Assembly: GCA_029260165.1 (NCBI GenBank)
Contig: JAJDDT010000047.1
Coordinates: 1 to 64,000 of the forward strand
Reading direction: 5' to 3'
Length of the DNA: 64,000 nucleotides
Source of the DNA: Phycisphaerae bacterium
GTDB taxonomy: Bacteria; Planctomycetota; Phycisphaerae; UBA1845
In this document: positions 8,685-18,465 of the stretch, one piece after another
Numbering within the stretch: the first letter of the stretch is position 1
Layout of the letters: each line of letters starts with the position of its first letter
The notes under the pieces: generated by a model
Seen by the model: only the letters and a program-made list of their open reading frames with translations
What the model was told of the DNA's origin: nothing
Database searches by the model: none
Position numbers and translations under genes: made by a program

Positions 8685-9809
8685 TCAAAAGGCACCAGTC
8701 TCCCCCCCACGAAATGCCTCGTAATCCAGGATGTCAACGTCCCCATCTCCCACCGCATCCAACCGCCCACAAACCTCGTCCAACTCAAACACACCCATTC
8801 CCGTAAAACACCGCTGAAAAATCCCAAAATCAGCAAAATCCACATCTCCATCACCGTCACCATCGCCCACAATCGCCTCCGGCACGAAACTGTCCACCGC
8901 CGCCGTTGGCAACAAACCCTGAATAATTCCACCCGCCGGCATCAGGATCCGATCGTCCAGCGTCACGGCCGCAATCCCGTGACGTGGAATCGCCATCCCC
9001 ACCTGACACCCCCACTCGTCCCGCACGATGTCATAAACCTCGTTGATCGCGAACAACTGCGGAACCTCCCCACCGGCGCAGTAAATCCGACTCCCAAATG
9101 CAGCCAGCGCCGGAGCACTCCGCGCGGTCGTCATGGGCGTCATCGCGCGCCATTCATTCTCCCGCGGATCAAATCGCAAATTCGCCCGCGTCGACGCCCC
9201 ATTTCGCCCACCGATCACATAAACAAACTCCCCCGCCGACACCGCCGTCAAGTGCTCCAAAAACAACGGCATGTCCGCCAACCGCTCCCATTTCTGCTCG
9301 CCCGGATCAAACACCCATGTCGCCTGCTGCGTCTGAAACACCTGATTCCGCCCGCCGAAAACGTAAATCTTCCCCCGATGCGCCACCGCCCAATGGGCCC
9401 CAACCGACACCGGCATCGCCACCCCCACGCGCCATTCATCCGTCCCGGGATCGTAAATCCAAACGTCCGCCCGCCCCACAAAATCAGCCGAATACCCCCC
9501 AATGACATACAGTTCACCACCCACCGCCACCACCCCCATGTGATCCAACGCCACCGGCATCGATTTCACAAACGACCACGCATCACCGGCAATGTCATAA
9601 ACCTCCACCGCATCCGACGCATGCAACGGTGCCCCCGGCAGCAGTCCCCCAACCACATAAACCTTCCACCCGATTCGCGCCGCACCAACCTCCTGCCGCG
9701 ACTGCTGCATCGGCGCATGATCCACCCACTCCCCACCGCCATCCGCCAGGCCCGGCACCCCCCAAACCCAGCACGAGCACAACGCAACAAAACCCCACGA
9801 AAAGCGCAT
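8685..9809 (-). CDS. Secreted kelch-repeat protein with C-terminal dockerin-like module
   Basis: This 374-residue protein has a signal peptide (residues about 1-23) and about five to six kelch blades (repeated YVVGG, YVIGG, YVFGG, YVIGG, YCAGG with downstream W). These would form a beta propeller. The C-terminus carries a pair of calcium-loop segments, GDGDGDVDFADFGIFQRC and DAVGDGDVDILDYEAF, the EF-hand/dockerin-like module common in planctomycetal exported proteins. I start it at 9809 (MRFSWGF), where a signal peptide begins; the frame extends 28 codons further upstream with basic, non-signal sequence. It is transcribed alone and converges on the lipoprotein gene at 7845. Confidence 0.85.
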   Translation of the reverse strand: MRFSWGFVALCSCWVWGVPGLADGGGEWVDHAPMQQSRQEVGAARIGWKVYVVGGLLPGAPLHASDAVEVYDIAGDAWSFVKSMPVALDHMGVVAVGGELYVIGGYSADFVGRADVWIYDPGTDEWRVGVAMPVSVGAHWAVAHRGKIYVFGGRNQVFQTQQATWVFDPGEQKWERLADMPLFLEHLTAVSAGEFVYVIGGRNGASTRANLRFDPRENEWRAMTPMTTARSAPALAAFGSRIYCAGGEVPQLFAINEVYDIVRDEWGCQVGMAIPRHGIAAVTLDDRILMPAGGIIQGLLPTAAVDSFVPEAIVGDGDGDGDVDFADFGIFQRCFTGMGVFELDEVCGRLDAVGDGDVDILDYEAFRGGETGAF

Positions 9810-9938
9810 CACCACACCTCGCAAACTTCCACAAACCACACGCCAATCACGATCATACCGACACCGCGATCCACTTTTCAAAAATCTATCCACAAATGAA
9901 AAAATGAAATGACACGACGTGAAACCGTCCCACGCAAG

Positions 9939-10421
9939 TCACAACTCGCGAAGCGCCTCAATCTCATCTGACAACTCATCCGGCGACGAATGCTCGAAAT
10001 CCAGCGATGCCAGCGCTTCCATCTTCGACCTGATCCGCTTGGCCACCAACACCGCGAAATCCAACCGCTGCTCGTCGGTCCCGTCAAGACCCGCCGGATC
10101 CACCATCGCCCAGTTTACAAAACCCGTCGCACCCGCCCACGTCGGACACGCGTCTTTCGTGGCTGATTCACACAAGGTGATCGCAACATCCACCGTCGCA
10201 TCCGTAAATTCCGCCAACCCCTTCGATCGCTGCCCCGCCATCGAGACGCCCATCCGCTCCATGGCTGCTGTCGCCAGCGGATGAATGTACCCGCAGGGTT
10301 TCGCACCGGCACTCATCGCACGGAACCGATCGCCCCCAACATGACGCAGCAACGCCTCAGCCATTTGCGACCGACAACTGTTAGCTGTACACAAAAACAG
10401 AACCCCGATTTGCCTGCTCAT
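9939..10421 (-). CDS. arsC: Arsenate reductase / low-molecular-weight phosphatase family
   Basis: This 160-residue protein has the phosphatase P-loop CTANSCR (Cys11, X5, Arg17) near the N-terminus. A second pair, Cys84 and Cys92, lies in the ITLCESATKDACP segment, the redox pair of the thioredoxin-coupled ArsC branch. That arrangement supports arsenate reduction to arsenite rather than plain tyrosine phosphatase activity. The start is placed at 10421 (MSRQIGVLFLC); 12 more in-frame codons upstream do not fit the family. No arsR or arsenite pump is nearby, which is unusual for an arsenic operon. ispF is divergent, 71 bases away. Confidence 0.85.
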   Translation of the reverse strand: MSRQIGVLFLCTANSCRSQMAEALLRHVGGDRFRAMSAGAKPCGYIHPLATAAMERMGVSMAGQRSKGLAEFTDATVDVAITLCESATKDACPTWAGATGFVNWAMVDPAGLDGTDEQRLDFAVLVAKRIRSKMEALASLDFEHSSPDELSDEIEALREL

Positions 10422-10492
10422 GCTCACCAGTGTATGACTCCCGTCCGGTACGTCCAACCGAATTGCGTAATTTCACCAGGCGGAGTCATCCC

Positions 10493-10978
10493 ATGACCAC
10501 CAACCCCCGCGTCGGACTAGGCTACGACATCCACAGACTCGTCGAGGGTCGCCCGCTCATTCTTGGCGGGGTCAAAATCGACCACCCGAAAGGCCCGTTT
10601 GCCCACTCCGACGGCGACGTCGTCCTCCACGCCATCATCGACGCGCTGCTCGGGGCAGCCGCCCTCGGCGACATCGGTGAACTTTTCCCCGACACCGACC
10701 CCGCCCACAAGGACGCCGACAGTGCAATCCTGCTCAAGCAGGTTGTTTCCAGGGTCCGCGACGCAGGCTTTAAGCCCACAAACGTCGACGTCAACATCCA
10801 CGCCGAAAAACCCAAGCTCAGTCCCCACAAACCTGCTATCCGCGACAGCGTCGCCAAACTCCTCGACCTCGACCCGGGTTGCGTCAACATCAAAGCCAAA
10901 ACCAACGAAACCCTGGGCCCCATAGGCAACGAACAAGCCATCGCCTGCACCACCGTCGTCATGCTCATCGCTGCCTGA
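10493..10978 (+). CDS. ispF: 2-C-methyl-D-erythritol 2,4-cyclodiphosphate synthase
   Basis: This 161-residue enzyme of the MEP isoprenoid pathway cyclises CDP-methylerythritol 2-phosphate. The metal ligands appear in GYDIHRL (Asp10, His12), and HSDGDVVLHAIIDALLGAAALGDIG and FPDTDP are the family signatures. The C-terminal ETLGPIGNEQAIACTTVV segment is complete. The ATG at 10493 gives the standard N-terminus; the longer frame from 10430 does not. ispD is not adjacent. It is divergent from arsC. Confidence 0.96.
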   Translation: MTTNPRVGLGYDIHRLVEGRPLILGGVKIDHPKGPFAHSDGDVVLHAIIDALLGAAALGDIGELFPDTDPAHKDADSAILLKQVVSRVRDAGFKPTNVDVNIHAEKPKLSPHKPAIRDSVAKLLDLDPGCVNIKAKTNETLGPIGNEQAIACTTVVMLIAA

Positions 10979-11227
10979 TTGGCCGATCATTTGACAACCG
11001 GTTTTGACGATCTCTGTGGCAATAACGAAGGGTGTTGTACGGATGTTGTGCTATCCATTGAACAAGCGTCATTGGTTCACATGATTTCAAAAAACGCCCT
11101 ATATGCCTTGAATCCCGCGAATGACGTACGGTGTCAAACATTGACATGCCAACGCGAGGAGGCGTTTCGATTGAGCGCGAACAGAGCACAACTCAAGGCG
11201 GAACGCAAACGAAAACTGAACGATCAC

Positions 11228-11938
11228 CTAACCTGTCAGAACAATCTTCCGCCTTGCGACCCGACTAACCATCGCCGACGCTCGCCGGGCACCCATCACG
11301 CGGACGAGCGATTTGGCAACCATTCCCCTCCATCCCGTTCGTGCCCGTCCGGCGAACGACGGGGTCAACACCGGCGCGACGCAACCAGGCCTGGTCAGCG
11401 CGACCATGGCTGTCCGCCCCTCCAAAACCCGATACGTTACGTTTTCATACGATGAAAAGTCCCGTCGGTTCCACGCACTGCGATGCGATTCGTACGGATT
11501 GTGCAATACGCTCTCATTGCGCTCGCAATCGGGAGGAAACATCAGCAGCACGCAACTGTCCGCGTGTTCGTAGAGTTTGCGAACGAGTCGTCGTCCCTCG
11601 TCCTTCTCGAAATGCTCCAGCACGTCGCCCATGATAATCACGTCAAACCGTCGCAGCCCATCAATGATCGTCTGGGCTTCACCACGGTGAATCGTGTCGT
11701 ACAGATATTCCTGTAACGGCGTGATGTATTCAGGTGTCGCCTCGATTCCCTCGAGCCTCGTCCGCCACTGGTCTGACCCATAGTCTCGATAATCTGCGAG
11801 GTCCCATACATCCAGATATTCGCGTACCACGAATCCATACTTTCCAAATCCGATCCCAACGTCCAATACGGACGTCGGCCTTAACTGGCGCAGGACGCTC
11901 GCAACTATCGGAACAGCGTAAGGCGTGCTCGTCGGCAT
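11228..11938 (-). CDS. Class I SAM-dependent methyltransferase
   Basis: This 236-residue protein shows the SAM-binding motif VLDVGIGFGKYG (motif I), a GIEATPEY segment (motif II acidic position) and FDVIIMGDVLEHFEK (post-motif), the last typical of small methyltransferases that act in sugar or lipid modification. The C-terminal region is basic and may associate with the membrane (VAKSLVRVMGARRASAMVSRVARRK). The substrate cannot be told. It is divergent from the GT-C gene at 12139 and lies at the edge of the glycan locus, so a role in modifying the exported polymer is likely but inferred. Confidence 0.8.
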   Translation of the reverse strand: MPTSTPYAVPIVASVLRQLRPTSVLDVGIGFGKYGFVVREYLDVWDLADYRDYGSDQWRTRLEGIEATPEYITPLQEYLYDTIHRGEAQTIIDGLRRFDVIIMGDVLEHFEKDEGRRLVRKLYEHADSCVLLMFPPDCERNESVLHNPYESHRSAWNRRDFSSYENVTYRVLEGRTAMVALTRPGCVAPVLTPSFAGRARTGWRGMVAKSLVRVMGARRASAMVSRVARRKIVLTG

Positions 11939-12138
11939 CAGTCTGAAACCCCATAAAAACCGGTGGCTAAATCAAAGGCGCAACATTGCTCCCAATTAGG
12001 ATATCGGGACCAATGACCCATCGCTTGATCCGTCTAACGACCGATAGGGACACACGCGTTTTCATGCAACGCCATACCAACTGCCAGTACTGAAAACGTC
12101 GATCATGGAAACAACTCGCTCATTGCGAACGAAGCCAC

Positions 12139-13563
12139 ATGGACGACAGCACACCCGAAAAAACAAGCTCGCGACAGGTCTGGGCGATTCTCGTCATACT
12201 GACCATCACCGAAATCGTCGCTTCCTTCTGGTTCGTCCACCAAGGTTCGATCGCCGGCTGGGACGAAAGCGTCTACCGGACAAACGCTCAGCACATCTCC
12301 GGTGCGGCGACGGTTTCGTTCAGTCATCACCGTCCGCCTTTGTTTCCACTTCTTCAGGTCATCTTCGCACAACATTTTCGATGGATCATCGCGCTCGCCC
12401 ACATCGCCTGCGTCGCGTTTGGTTTTCTGATTCTGCGACGCACGACCAACATCCGATGGGCCATCGCCGGCACGATCCTGATCATGCTGTCCGCCGACCT
12501 GCGGTATTACAACCTCTTCATGCTCACCGAGTTGGTCACCGCCGCCTTTCTCCTCGCACTCACCTACATGCTTGTCACCCATCGTATCGTCATCGCCGGT
12601 GTTCTTGCCGCGTTGCTCATGCTGACGCATTGGCAGATGATCGTCATTTTCCCCGCCGCCGTGTTCACGCTTCTTGTCACATCAAACCGTCGAAAAATCC
12701 TGCCGCTCTCAGCCGGTTATATCGCGACCCTGCTACCGTTTATGGCCGCCTCAACGTGGATATACGGCAACCCAATCCACCCGCTGCTGGTGAGCCTGCA
12801 ACTCAACACATCGGGGCACGCCTCGACACACGGCATCTTTGCTGACAATGACTGGACCTATTACCTGGGTCAACTTCCCGTCGCACACCTGTTGCTGTTT
12901 GTGACGACGGTTCTGATCGGAGCCCGAGCGTTGCGGAAATCGTTCGCCGGAAAACGAAACGCGTCTCCCGATATCTATATCACGGCAGTCTGCTTTCTCG
13001 TCTTTTTGCTCGTGCCCTTGCACCTCGCGCTGGCCAAGGATGTCCGACTTGTCGTGCCCGTCGTTCCGCTTGCCATCATCACAATTCTTGCGTTCGTGGC
13101 CCGAACTTGTATGCATCACCGAGCCAGGCGCGTCGTGGTCTTCGCAGCCCTCGCTTTTGTTGTTTCAGGAAATGTGCACGGCGCCAACCTGCTCTGGGCA
13201 ATCCATGATTTGAAGACAGACCCCGCCAATGCGTTCACGCAGCTACCCGTGGGTGACCACGCCGATACGGAATCCTCCACGATCTACACCGACCTGAATG
13301 ATCTGGCAGCCACCGCACATTACGCCCGACCTGCCATTCCCGTCGTCGGCCGGAATACCAGGCACCACCGCTTCTACGATCGCCCAACCATCCGCCGGGA
13401 CGAAATCCCCGACGGCGCACTCTACATCACCTGGAATCCACAAAACGCATCCATTCTTTCAACAACCGATACCCCAAAAGGCGGGCAACTCTACCTCGTT
13501 CGATGGCGACAACCAACGACCATCGTCGATCAGACATCCACCCACGCGTCCCCATCAATGTAG
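12139..13563 (+). CDS. GT-C-fold integral membrane glycosyltransferase
   Basis: This 474-residue protein has about 9-10 membrane helices. After the first helix comes GWDESVY, the acidic loop motif of GT-C enzymes (GT39/GT83-like) that use polyprenyl-phosphate sugars. The C-terminal 120 residues are soluble and probably periplasmic. The enzyme would add a sugar to a lipid-linked or exported acceptor. The ATG at 12139 is the first in a frame that is clearly coding. Its 3' end overlaps the convergent sulfotransferase gene by 34 bases. Confidence 0.75.
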   Translation: MDDSTPEKTSSRQVWAILVILTITEIVASFWFVHQGSIAGWDESVYRTNAQHISGAATVSFSHHRPPLFPLLQVIFAQHFRWIIALAHIACVAFGFLILRRTTNIRWAIAGTILIMLSADLRYYNLFMLTELVTAAFLLALTYMLVTHRIVIAGVLAALLMLTHWQMIVIFPAAVFTLLVTSNRRKILPLSAGYIATLLPFMAASTWIYGNPIHPLLVSLQLNTSGHASTHGIFADNDWTYYLGQLPVAHLLLFVTTVLIGARALRKSFAGKRNASPDIYITAVCFLVFLLVPLHLALAKDVRLVVPVVPLAIITILAFVARTCMHHRARRVVVFAALAFVVSGNVHGANLLWAIHDLKTDPANAFTQLPVGDHADTESSTIYTDLNDLAATAHYARPAIPVVGRNTRHHRFYDRPTIRRDEIPDGALYITWNPQNASILSTTDTPKGGQLYLVRWRQPTTIVDQTSTHASPSM

Positions 13564-14453
13564 TCCAGCTCACCCAGCAACGCCCCAGCCGTCTCATGCA
13601 CAATACGCCGGTCCGATCTGTTCAATGACGCCTGCCACCGCCCGATCGAATTCGTGTAAGGCGACCGCCGCGTCCCTGCCACATGCGCTTCAGCCAATTC
13701 AGGGCGGTTGTCGTGTTCCACCGAAGCGTACGACAAGACGCGATCGTCCCACGTCAGGTCCAGCCAGTCAAACAATGGACGCAATGTTTGCTCCGGGTAG
13801 CGTACGAGGTCTTCGTAGCGAATCTCCACATAATTCGGATGCCCCCGCCAAGCCAACCCCTCTCGCACCCAGCGATCCCAGAGCTTGATACACTCCTCAA
13901 TTCCGGAGGCTTCGTGACGACTGATTTGTACCGACCATTTTCGCAGAGAACACGCAACATCCCGGCCATCGCGTATCAGATGAACAAATTTTGCCTGCGG
14001 GAAATGCTCGAAGAGAAATCCCAGCCGCGTCACGTTGGCGGGGCTTTTCTCCACCCACCGTGTCGCTCCATGATTTCCGGCGTAGGCGTCAAAAAAACGA
14101 TCAATAAATTCAGGCCCGTTACTGCTCGCCAACCGAAGTCCCCGAACCGCATCCAACGGCATGTCAAACGGACCGGTCAAGTGTTGATAAGGCTGCGTCC
14201 AACCGCGCAGGCGATGCCACCACCATCGAATCGTCGCCCGAGGCATCGCCCCGACATCTTGCCATCGCCGGAGCAAATCCGACTCCGGTCCACAAACCAG
14301 CGACGGGTGTGCGTTCAGCATCACGCTCAGCAGGGTCGTCCCGCTTCGGGGTGACCCGCCGATGAAAATCGGACAACTGCCTGACGAATACCCCGCTCCG
14401 TCCCAACCGACGGACGGATCACGTTCCGGCTCTGTCACTGCTGCCACACTCAT
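13530..14453 (-). CDS. Sulfotransferase family protein
   Basis: This 307-residue protein contains the PAPS 5'-phosphosulfate loop (IFIGGSPRSGTTLLSVML) and the 3'-phosphate motif (FVHLIRDGRDVACSL), both hallmarks of the sulfotransferase fold. It would transfer sulfate from PAPS to a carbohydrate or other acceptor, so the locus may make a sulfated polymer. The start at 14453 is a choice: the frame is open up to 14588 with ATGs at 14588 and 14549, but the extra 45 residues precede the fold and none of the starts has a clear ribosome-binding site. It points against its neighbours and overlaps the GT-C gene by 34 bases. Confidence 0.85.
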   Translation of the reverse strand: MSVAAVTEPERDPSVGWDGAGYSSGSCPIFIGGSPRSGTTLLSVMLNAHPSLVCGPESDLLRRWQDVGAMPRATIRWWWHRLRGWTQPYQHLTGPFDMPLDAVRGLRLASSNGPEFIDRFFDAYAGNHGATRWVEKSPANVTRLGFLFEHFPQAKFVHLIRDGRDVACSLRKWSVQISRHEASGIEECIKLWDRWVREGLAWRGHPNYVEIRYEDLVRYPEQTLRPLFDWLDLTWDDRVLSYASVEHDNRPELAEAHVAGTRRSPYTNSIGRWQASLNRSDRRIVHETAGALLGELDYIDGDAWVDV

Positions 14454-14581
14454 ACCCCGGACTATCGGACGTCCGCCCAGCCTTGTGCAGGAATCGTCAC
14501 ATTCGATCGCGAGTTGGTTATGGGATTTGGTTATGGGAATTGAATCCATTGTCGCGCCCAATCCGCCGATAAATTCACGCG

Positions 14582-15937
14582 ATGACAAGGCTCAACGACA
14601 GAATCAGGTATTATCAGACCAACGCCGACCGACGGACACCCGACACGCCGCAGGCCATCAGAACGCTCATCGTCTCATGGCATTGGTCACCGACCGCCCG
14701 CGCCTCCGCCAACGTCCTTGGCTCACTATTCCAGGCTGCCCCGAAAGACTGTTTCAAGGTCGTCACCCGCGCCTTTCCACAGAATGCGAACACGGATCAA
14801 CGACCAACCTCGCCACACCTTGTCGCTCGCGTTCCTCGTGTCGACGTTCCCTGGCCCATGCCCGAGAGCATCCAGCCGGGCGTACGACACTGCCCCATGC
14901 TTCTCCGCTCGTTCAAAGCCATGGTCGATCGAGGCACCGTCGCCGCAAGAAACTGGAACGCCCAGCGCATCCTGGCTGTCTACCCCCACCGTTTGAGCCT
15001 GCTCGCGGGATGGCGCATCGCAAGACGCCTGGACCTGCCCCTCGTCCTGTACATGCATGATCTCTTCGCCGAGGCAACGTCATTCAGGAACCCGGTCAAA
15101 CGCCGTTTCTGGAACACTGTCGATACCCGCACGCTCAACGACGCGTGGATGGTCATCGTCCCGACCGAGGAATTCGCAGAACACTACCGCCGTCGGGGTA
15201 TTACCAGATCCTGGGTTCTGCCGCACTGCATCCCGTCGGAACAATGCCCCTCCGTCCCACGAATGAACAGCTCCCGGTCGTTCGATTCGGCTTCTACGCT
15301 CGGGCTTCTCTACAGCGGAGCCATCTACGAGCCGCACGAGGACGCAGCCAAGGCGTTCATCTCAGCCACACGCGACCTGACCGACGTCAACATCACCTAT
15401 CACACAAACCCATCGAGCTGCGACGGACTGCTCGGACAGGTCGGTGCTCGTTGGGTCACCTGCGACGAAACCACGGTCGCGCTCAGCAAAACCGACGTCG
15501 CCATCGTCCTGCTCGGCAAAAACACCCCGTGTGCGCAGGAAGTTCAGGGCTGCTTCCCATCCAAAATCATTGACGCCCTCAAGGCCGTCAAACCCCTTCT
15601 CGCCATCGTTCCGCGGGGCAGCTTCGTCCACCGTTTCGTCACCACGACGGGCTGTGGCATTGCAGTGACGGAATTCGACAGGACATCCATCCGCACGGCG
15701 ATCGCGAAATTTCGTGACCCGCACATACGCAGACAGATGATCCTTCGCGCAAGGGACATCGCCTTCCAGCTCGAAAGCGAACGATGGATGCAACGACTCA
15801 TCGAACGACTTCGCGTCGGTCCTGCGGCGACCAGCTCGCATCCACCGTTCCCATCCTTCCGTCAGGTTGGCGCGATCACGCCACCACGACGCGTGGAACG
15901 TCAGACCGCCGAACGTCCGGAAGCACTGCCAACTTAG
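14582..15937 (+). CDS. Glycosyltransferase, GT-B fold (GT4-like)
   Basis: This 451-residue protein has the two-domain layout of GT-B transferases: an N-terminal half with LIVSWHWSPTARASAN and a VLYMHDLFAEATSF acceptor segment, and a C-terminal half with GLLYSGAIYEPHED and CFPSKIIDALKAVKPLLAIVP, a divergent form of the nucleotide-sugar-binding region. The usual EX7E motif is not clear. The protein opens the six-gene + strand run of the exopolysaccharide locus; the ligase-like gene follows 10 bases after its stop. Sugar specificity is unknown. Confidence 0.75.
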   Translation: MTRLNDRIRYYQTNADRRTPDTPQAIRTLIVSWHWSPTARASANVLGSLFQAAPKDCFKVVTRAFPQNANTDQRPTSPHLVARVPRVDVPWPMPESIQPGVRHCPMLLRSFKAMVDRGTVAARNWNAQRILAVYPHRLSLLAGWRIARRLDLPLVLYMHDLFAEATSFRNPVKRRFWNTVDTRTLNDAWMVIVPTEEFAEHYRRRGITRSWVLPHCIPSEQCPSVPRMNSSRSFDSASTLGLLYSGAIYEPHEDAAKAFISATRDLTDVNITYHTNPSSCDGLLGQVGARWVTCDETTVALSKTDVAIVLLGKNTPCAQEVQGCFPSKIIDALKAVKPLLAIVPRGSFVHRFVTTTGCGIAVTEFDRTSIRTAIAKFRDPHIRRQMILRARDIAFQLESERWMQRLIERLRVGPAATSSHPPFPSFRQVGAITPPRRVERQTAERPEALPT

Positions 15938-15947
15938 GAAGACCGCC

Positions 15948-17324
15948 ATGCTACCGCTGAAAAGTATCGGCTTCCTCATGATGTTCTTCGGGCTGTGCTC
16001 GACGTCGCTGTTCGTCCCCATCCTCGGTGTGGCCAACTACATGCTCGTCTATCAAATCGCCCCCGAGCACACATGGTGGTACAAACCCATCGCCCATCTT
16101 GGTATTCGATACTCCATGACCTCTGCCGTCTGCATGATGTTCGGCATGGTCATCAGCCTGCCAAGACTCCCCGGTGTGAAACCGCTCGTGAATCTGTGGG
16201 ATGCCGCCGCAATTCTCCTGCTCATGGTGGTCATTCTATGCGACATCACCGGGCTTCCGCCCTCGCCGCTTTCGCTGATGCTCACCGAAAAGTACCTCAA
16301 GATGATGGTCTTCGTCTTTTGTCTCACCAGACTGACCACCACGAAACAAAACTTCACCATCGTCATCTGGGTTCTCGTCATCGGAAGCCTCTATATCGGT
16401 TATGACGCATGGACCGCACCGCGCGGCGCGTTCTCGCGGGGACGACTCGAATTCATCGGAGGACCTGATTTTCGACACTCCTCCGGACTCTCCGCACACA
16501 TGGCCTCCATGCTCCCGATCATCGGGGCATGCTTCATGGTCACCCCATCCTGGAAATTACGCGCCATCATCGCGGTCTCCGGTGCGCTCACAGTCAATAC
16601 CATTATCCTCTGTCGCACACGATCCGCCTTCGTCGGACTCGCCGTCGGCGGTGTCATTGCACTCATCTTTGCGCCCAAACGAATGCGACTCAAAACCTAC
16701 CTCGCCATTGGAATCGCAGCCGTATGCGCCTACGCGCTGACTGACGTTGCGTTCTGGGAACGAATGTCCACCCTGAACGACCGCACCGCATTGCAATCAG
16801 ACAAGTCCGCGATGGGACGAGTCGACATCTGGAAAGCCGCCGGCAAAATCGTCACCCAATACCCCCTTGGTGTCGGTATTGGAAATTTCGAAACCACCAT
16901 GCAAAAAACACACCCACACATCGGCCGGCGAGCCGCCCACAACACCTTCGTGCTCTGCGTCACCGAACTCGGAGTTCAGGGACTCTGCCTCTTTCTCATC
17001 ATCGTGGCAGCCTCCTTCCACTCCGCATGGCGATGTGTCCGTCGCGCGGATCAAACCCACGACCCCGCATGGACAAGGTTCATGGGCTACGGCTTGATCC
17101 TGTCGATGGTGACGGGATTTGGAGCCCAGATGTTTACGGAGCGACTCTACACCGAAGCATTCTGGTGGATTCTCGCGCTGCCAACCTGCCTTCACCGCGT
17201 CGTTGTCCGCGAAATCAGTGAAAAACGACTGGCATTACACAATGGCCAATACGCCAACCTACAATCATGGCAGGCAGCAAGCCCATCCCTTTCCCCGTAT
17301 CCTCCACGTGGTGCATTCGCTTAG
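15948..17324 (+). CDS. O-antigen ligase/polymerase-like membrane protein
   Basis: This 458-residue protein has about 10-12 membrane helices and a large loop with the Wzy/WaaL pattern: GRVDIWKAAGKIVTQYPLGV, then GIGNFE, then RRAAHNTFVLCVTELGVQG. The loop His/Asn segment (AAHNTF) is the usual catalytic region of O-antigen ligases. The overall shape resembles the O-glycosylation ligase of exosortase-A-associated clusters. It would join or polymerise glycan units in the periplasm. I chose ATG 15948, 10 bases after the previous stop; the longer frame overlaps the transferase gene. Its last 83 bases overlap the next gene's start. Confidence 0.8.
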   Translation: MLPLKSIGFLMMFFGLCSTSLFVPILGVANYMLVYQIAPEHTWWYKPIAHLGIRYSMTSAVCMMFGMVISLPRLPGVKPLVNLWDAAAILLLMVVILCDITGLPPSPLSLMLTEKYLKMMVFVFCLTRLTTTKQNFTIVIWVLVIGSLYIGYDAWTAPRGAFSRGRLEFIGGPDFRHSSGLSAHMASMLPIIGACFMVTPSWKLRAIIAVSGALTVNTIILCRTRSAFVGLAVGGVIALIFAPKRMRLKTYLAIGIAAVCAYALTDVAFWERMSTLNDRTALQSDKSAMGRVDIWKAAGKIVTQYPLGVGIGNFETTMQKTHPHIGRRAAHNTFVLCVTELGVQGLCLFLIIVAASFHSAWRCVRRADQTHDPAWTRFMGYGLILSMVTGFGAQMFTERLYTEAFWWILALPTCLHRVVVREISEKRLALHNGQYANLQSWQAASPSLSPYPPRGAFA

Positions 17325-18465
17325 CTACGGGGGAATGGAAAGGGGACTTGTAAGCCTGCTGAACGCCGACATCGTCACGCCCGATCGGCACGTTGTCTGT
17401 ACAATGCGCGATCCGGGACCCCTCAGCCATGCGCTTCACGAGGCTATCCGCGTCGAGTCCCTCGGCATAAACCGTTCCGACCCATTGGCCGCGTTCAGGC
17501 TCGCTCGAATCATCCGCGCCGTCCGCCCCGACATCATCCACGCCCGAAACTTCAACACATGGACCGACACCCGTATCGCCACCAAACTCGCCTGTCGATC
17601 ACGCATGACGACCATCTACGGCTTCCACGGTCTCGAAGACCACAACGGCTTCTCAAGCAGACAACAACGTCGCGCCAAACAATTCAAATTCAACCGCGTG
17701 CAATTCACCGCTGTCTCAAACGCCGGAAAACGACAACTCTCCCGTGAACTCAACGTCCCCCAAAACCAGGTAACCATCCTCCGAAACGGCGTGGACACTC
17801 AGAAATTCGCACCAGCCAACGACCCATCCAAAAAGGCCGTCCGCACCCGTCTCGGAATTCCCCGCGACGCATTCGTCATCACAACCGTCGCCTCCATCGT
17901 TCCCGTCAAAGACCACATCACCATGCTCAACGCCGTCACCAAAGCACAATCACCACACGACCGATTCGTCTGGATTGTCGTCGGTGACGGCTCTGAAAGG
18001 TCCAACCTCTCCGCCGCCATCGACAATCTCGACAACCCACCCAACGTCATTTTCACCGGCAACCAACACGACGTCCTTCCATTCCTCCACGCCGCAGACA
18101 TTTTCCTGCTCGCCAGCAAATACGAACAAATGAGCATCGCACTGCTCGAAGCCATGTCCACAGAATTACCCGCCGTTGTCACCAATGTCGGAGACCATGC
18201 AACGATCGTCCGCCACAACTCCGATGGTTACGTCACCGAACCGTCCGACACCAACAACCTGGCAACAGCCATCCGCATGCTCGCCACCGACACAAACACA
18301 AGAACCCGGTTGTCCAGGTCAGCCAGGAAGCGAGTGATCAACGAATTCAGCTTCGAATCCGCCGCAAGGCAATACGTCTCGTTCTATGAAAAACTCGTCC
18401 AGTCACCCACGGAGACCCCGACATCATGTGCGGCATCGCCGGCATCATCGCAGATCACCGTCTGA
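17242..18465 (+). CDS. Glycosyltransferase, GT4 family
   Basis: This 407-residue GT-B transferase has RILHVVHSLSYGGMERGL at the N-terminus, the conserved glycine-rich acceptor loop of GT4 enzymes. The C-terminal half has TILRNGVDTQKF, and ASKYEQMSIALLEAMSTELP carries the EX7E-type motif that binds the nucleotide sugar. It resembles the PEP-CTERM/exosortase-A-associated transferases. The start at 17242 gives an 83-base overlap with the ligase gene; a GTG at 17310 would reduce the overlap but cut off the first strand. The amidotransferase gene overlaps its 3' end by 40 bases. Confidence 0.85.
   Translation: MANTPTYNHGRQQAHPFPRILHVVHSLSYGGMERGLVSLLNADIVTPDRHVVCTMRDPGPLSHALHEAIRVESLGINRSDPLAAFRLARIIRAVRPDIIHARNFNTWTDTRIATKLACRSRMTTIYGFHGLEDHNGFSSRQQRRAKQFKFNRVQFTAVSNAGKRQLSRELNVPQNQVTILRNGVDTQKFAPANDPSKKAVRTRLGIPRDAFVITTVASIVPVKDHITMLNAVTKAQSPHDRFVWIVVGDGSERSNLSAAIDNLDNPPNVIFTGNQHDVLPFLHAADIFLLASKYEQMSIALLEAMSTELPAVVTNVGDHATIVRHNSDGYVTEPSDTNNLATAIRMLATDTNTRTRLSRSARKRVINEFSFESAARQYVSFYEKLVQSPTETPTSCAASPASSQITV

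Noticed and set aside
15867-15947. Longer start for the ligase-like gene
   Set aside because: It would overlap the transferase gene with soluble, non-family sequence; ATG 15948 starts the first helix.
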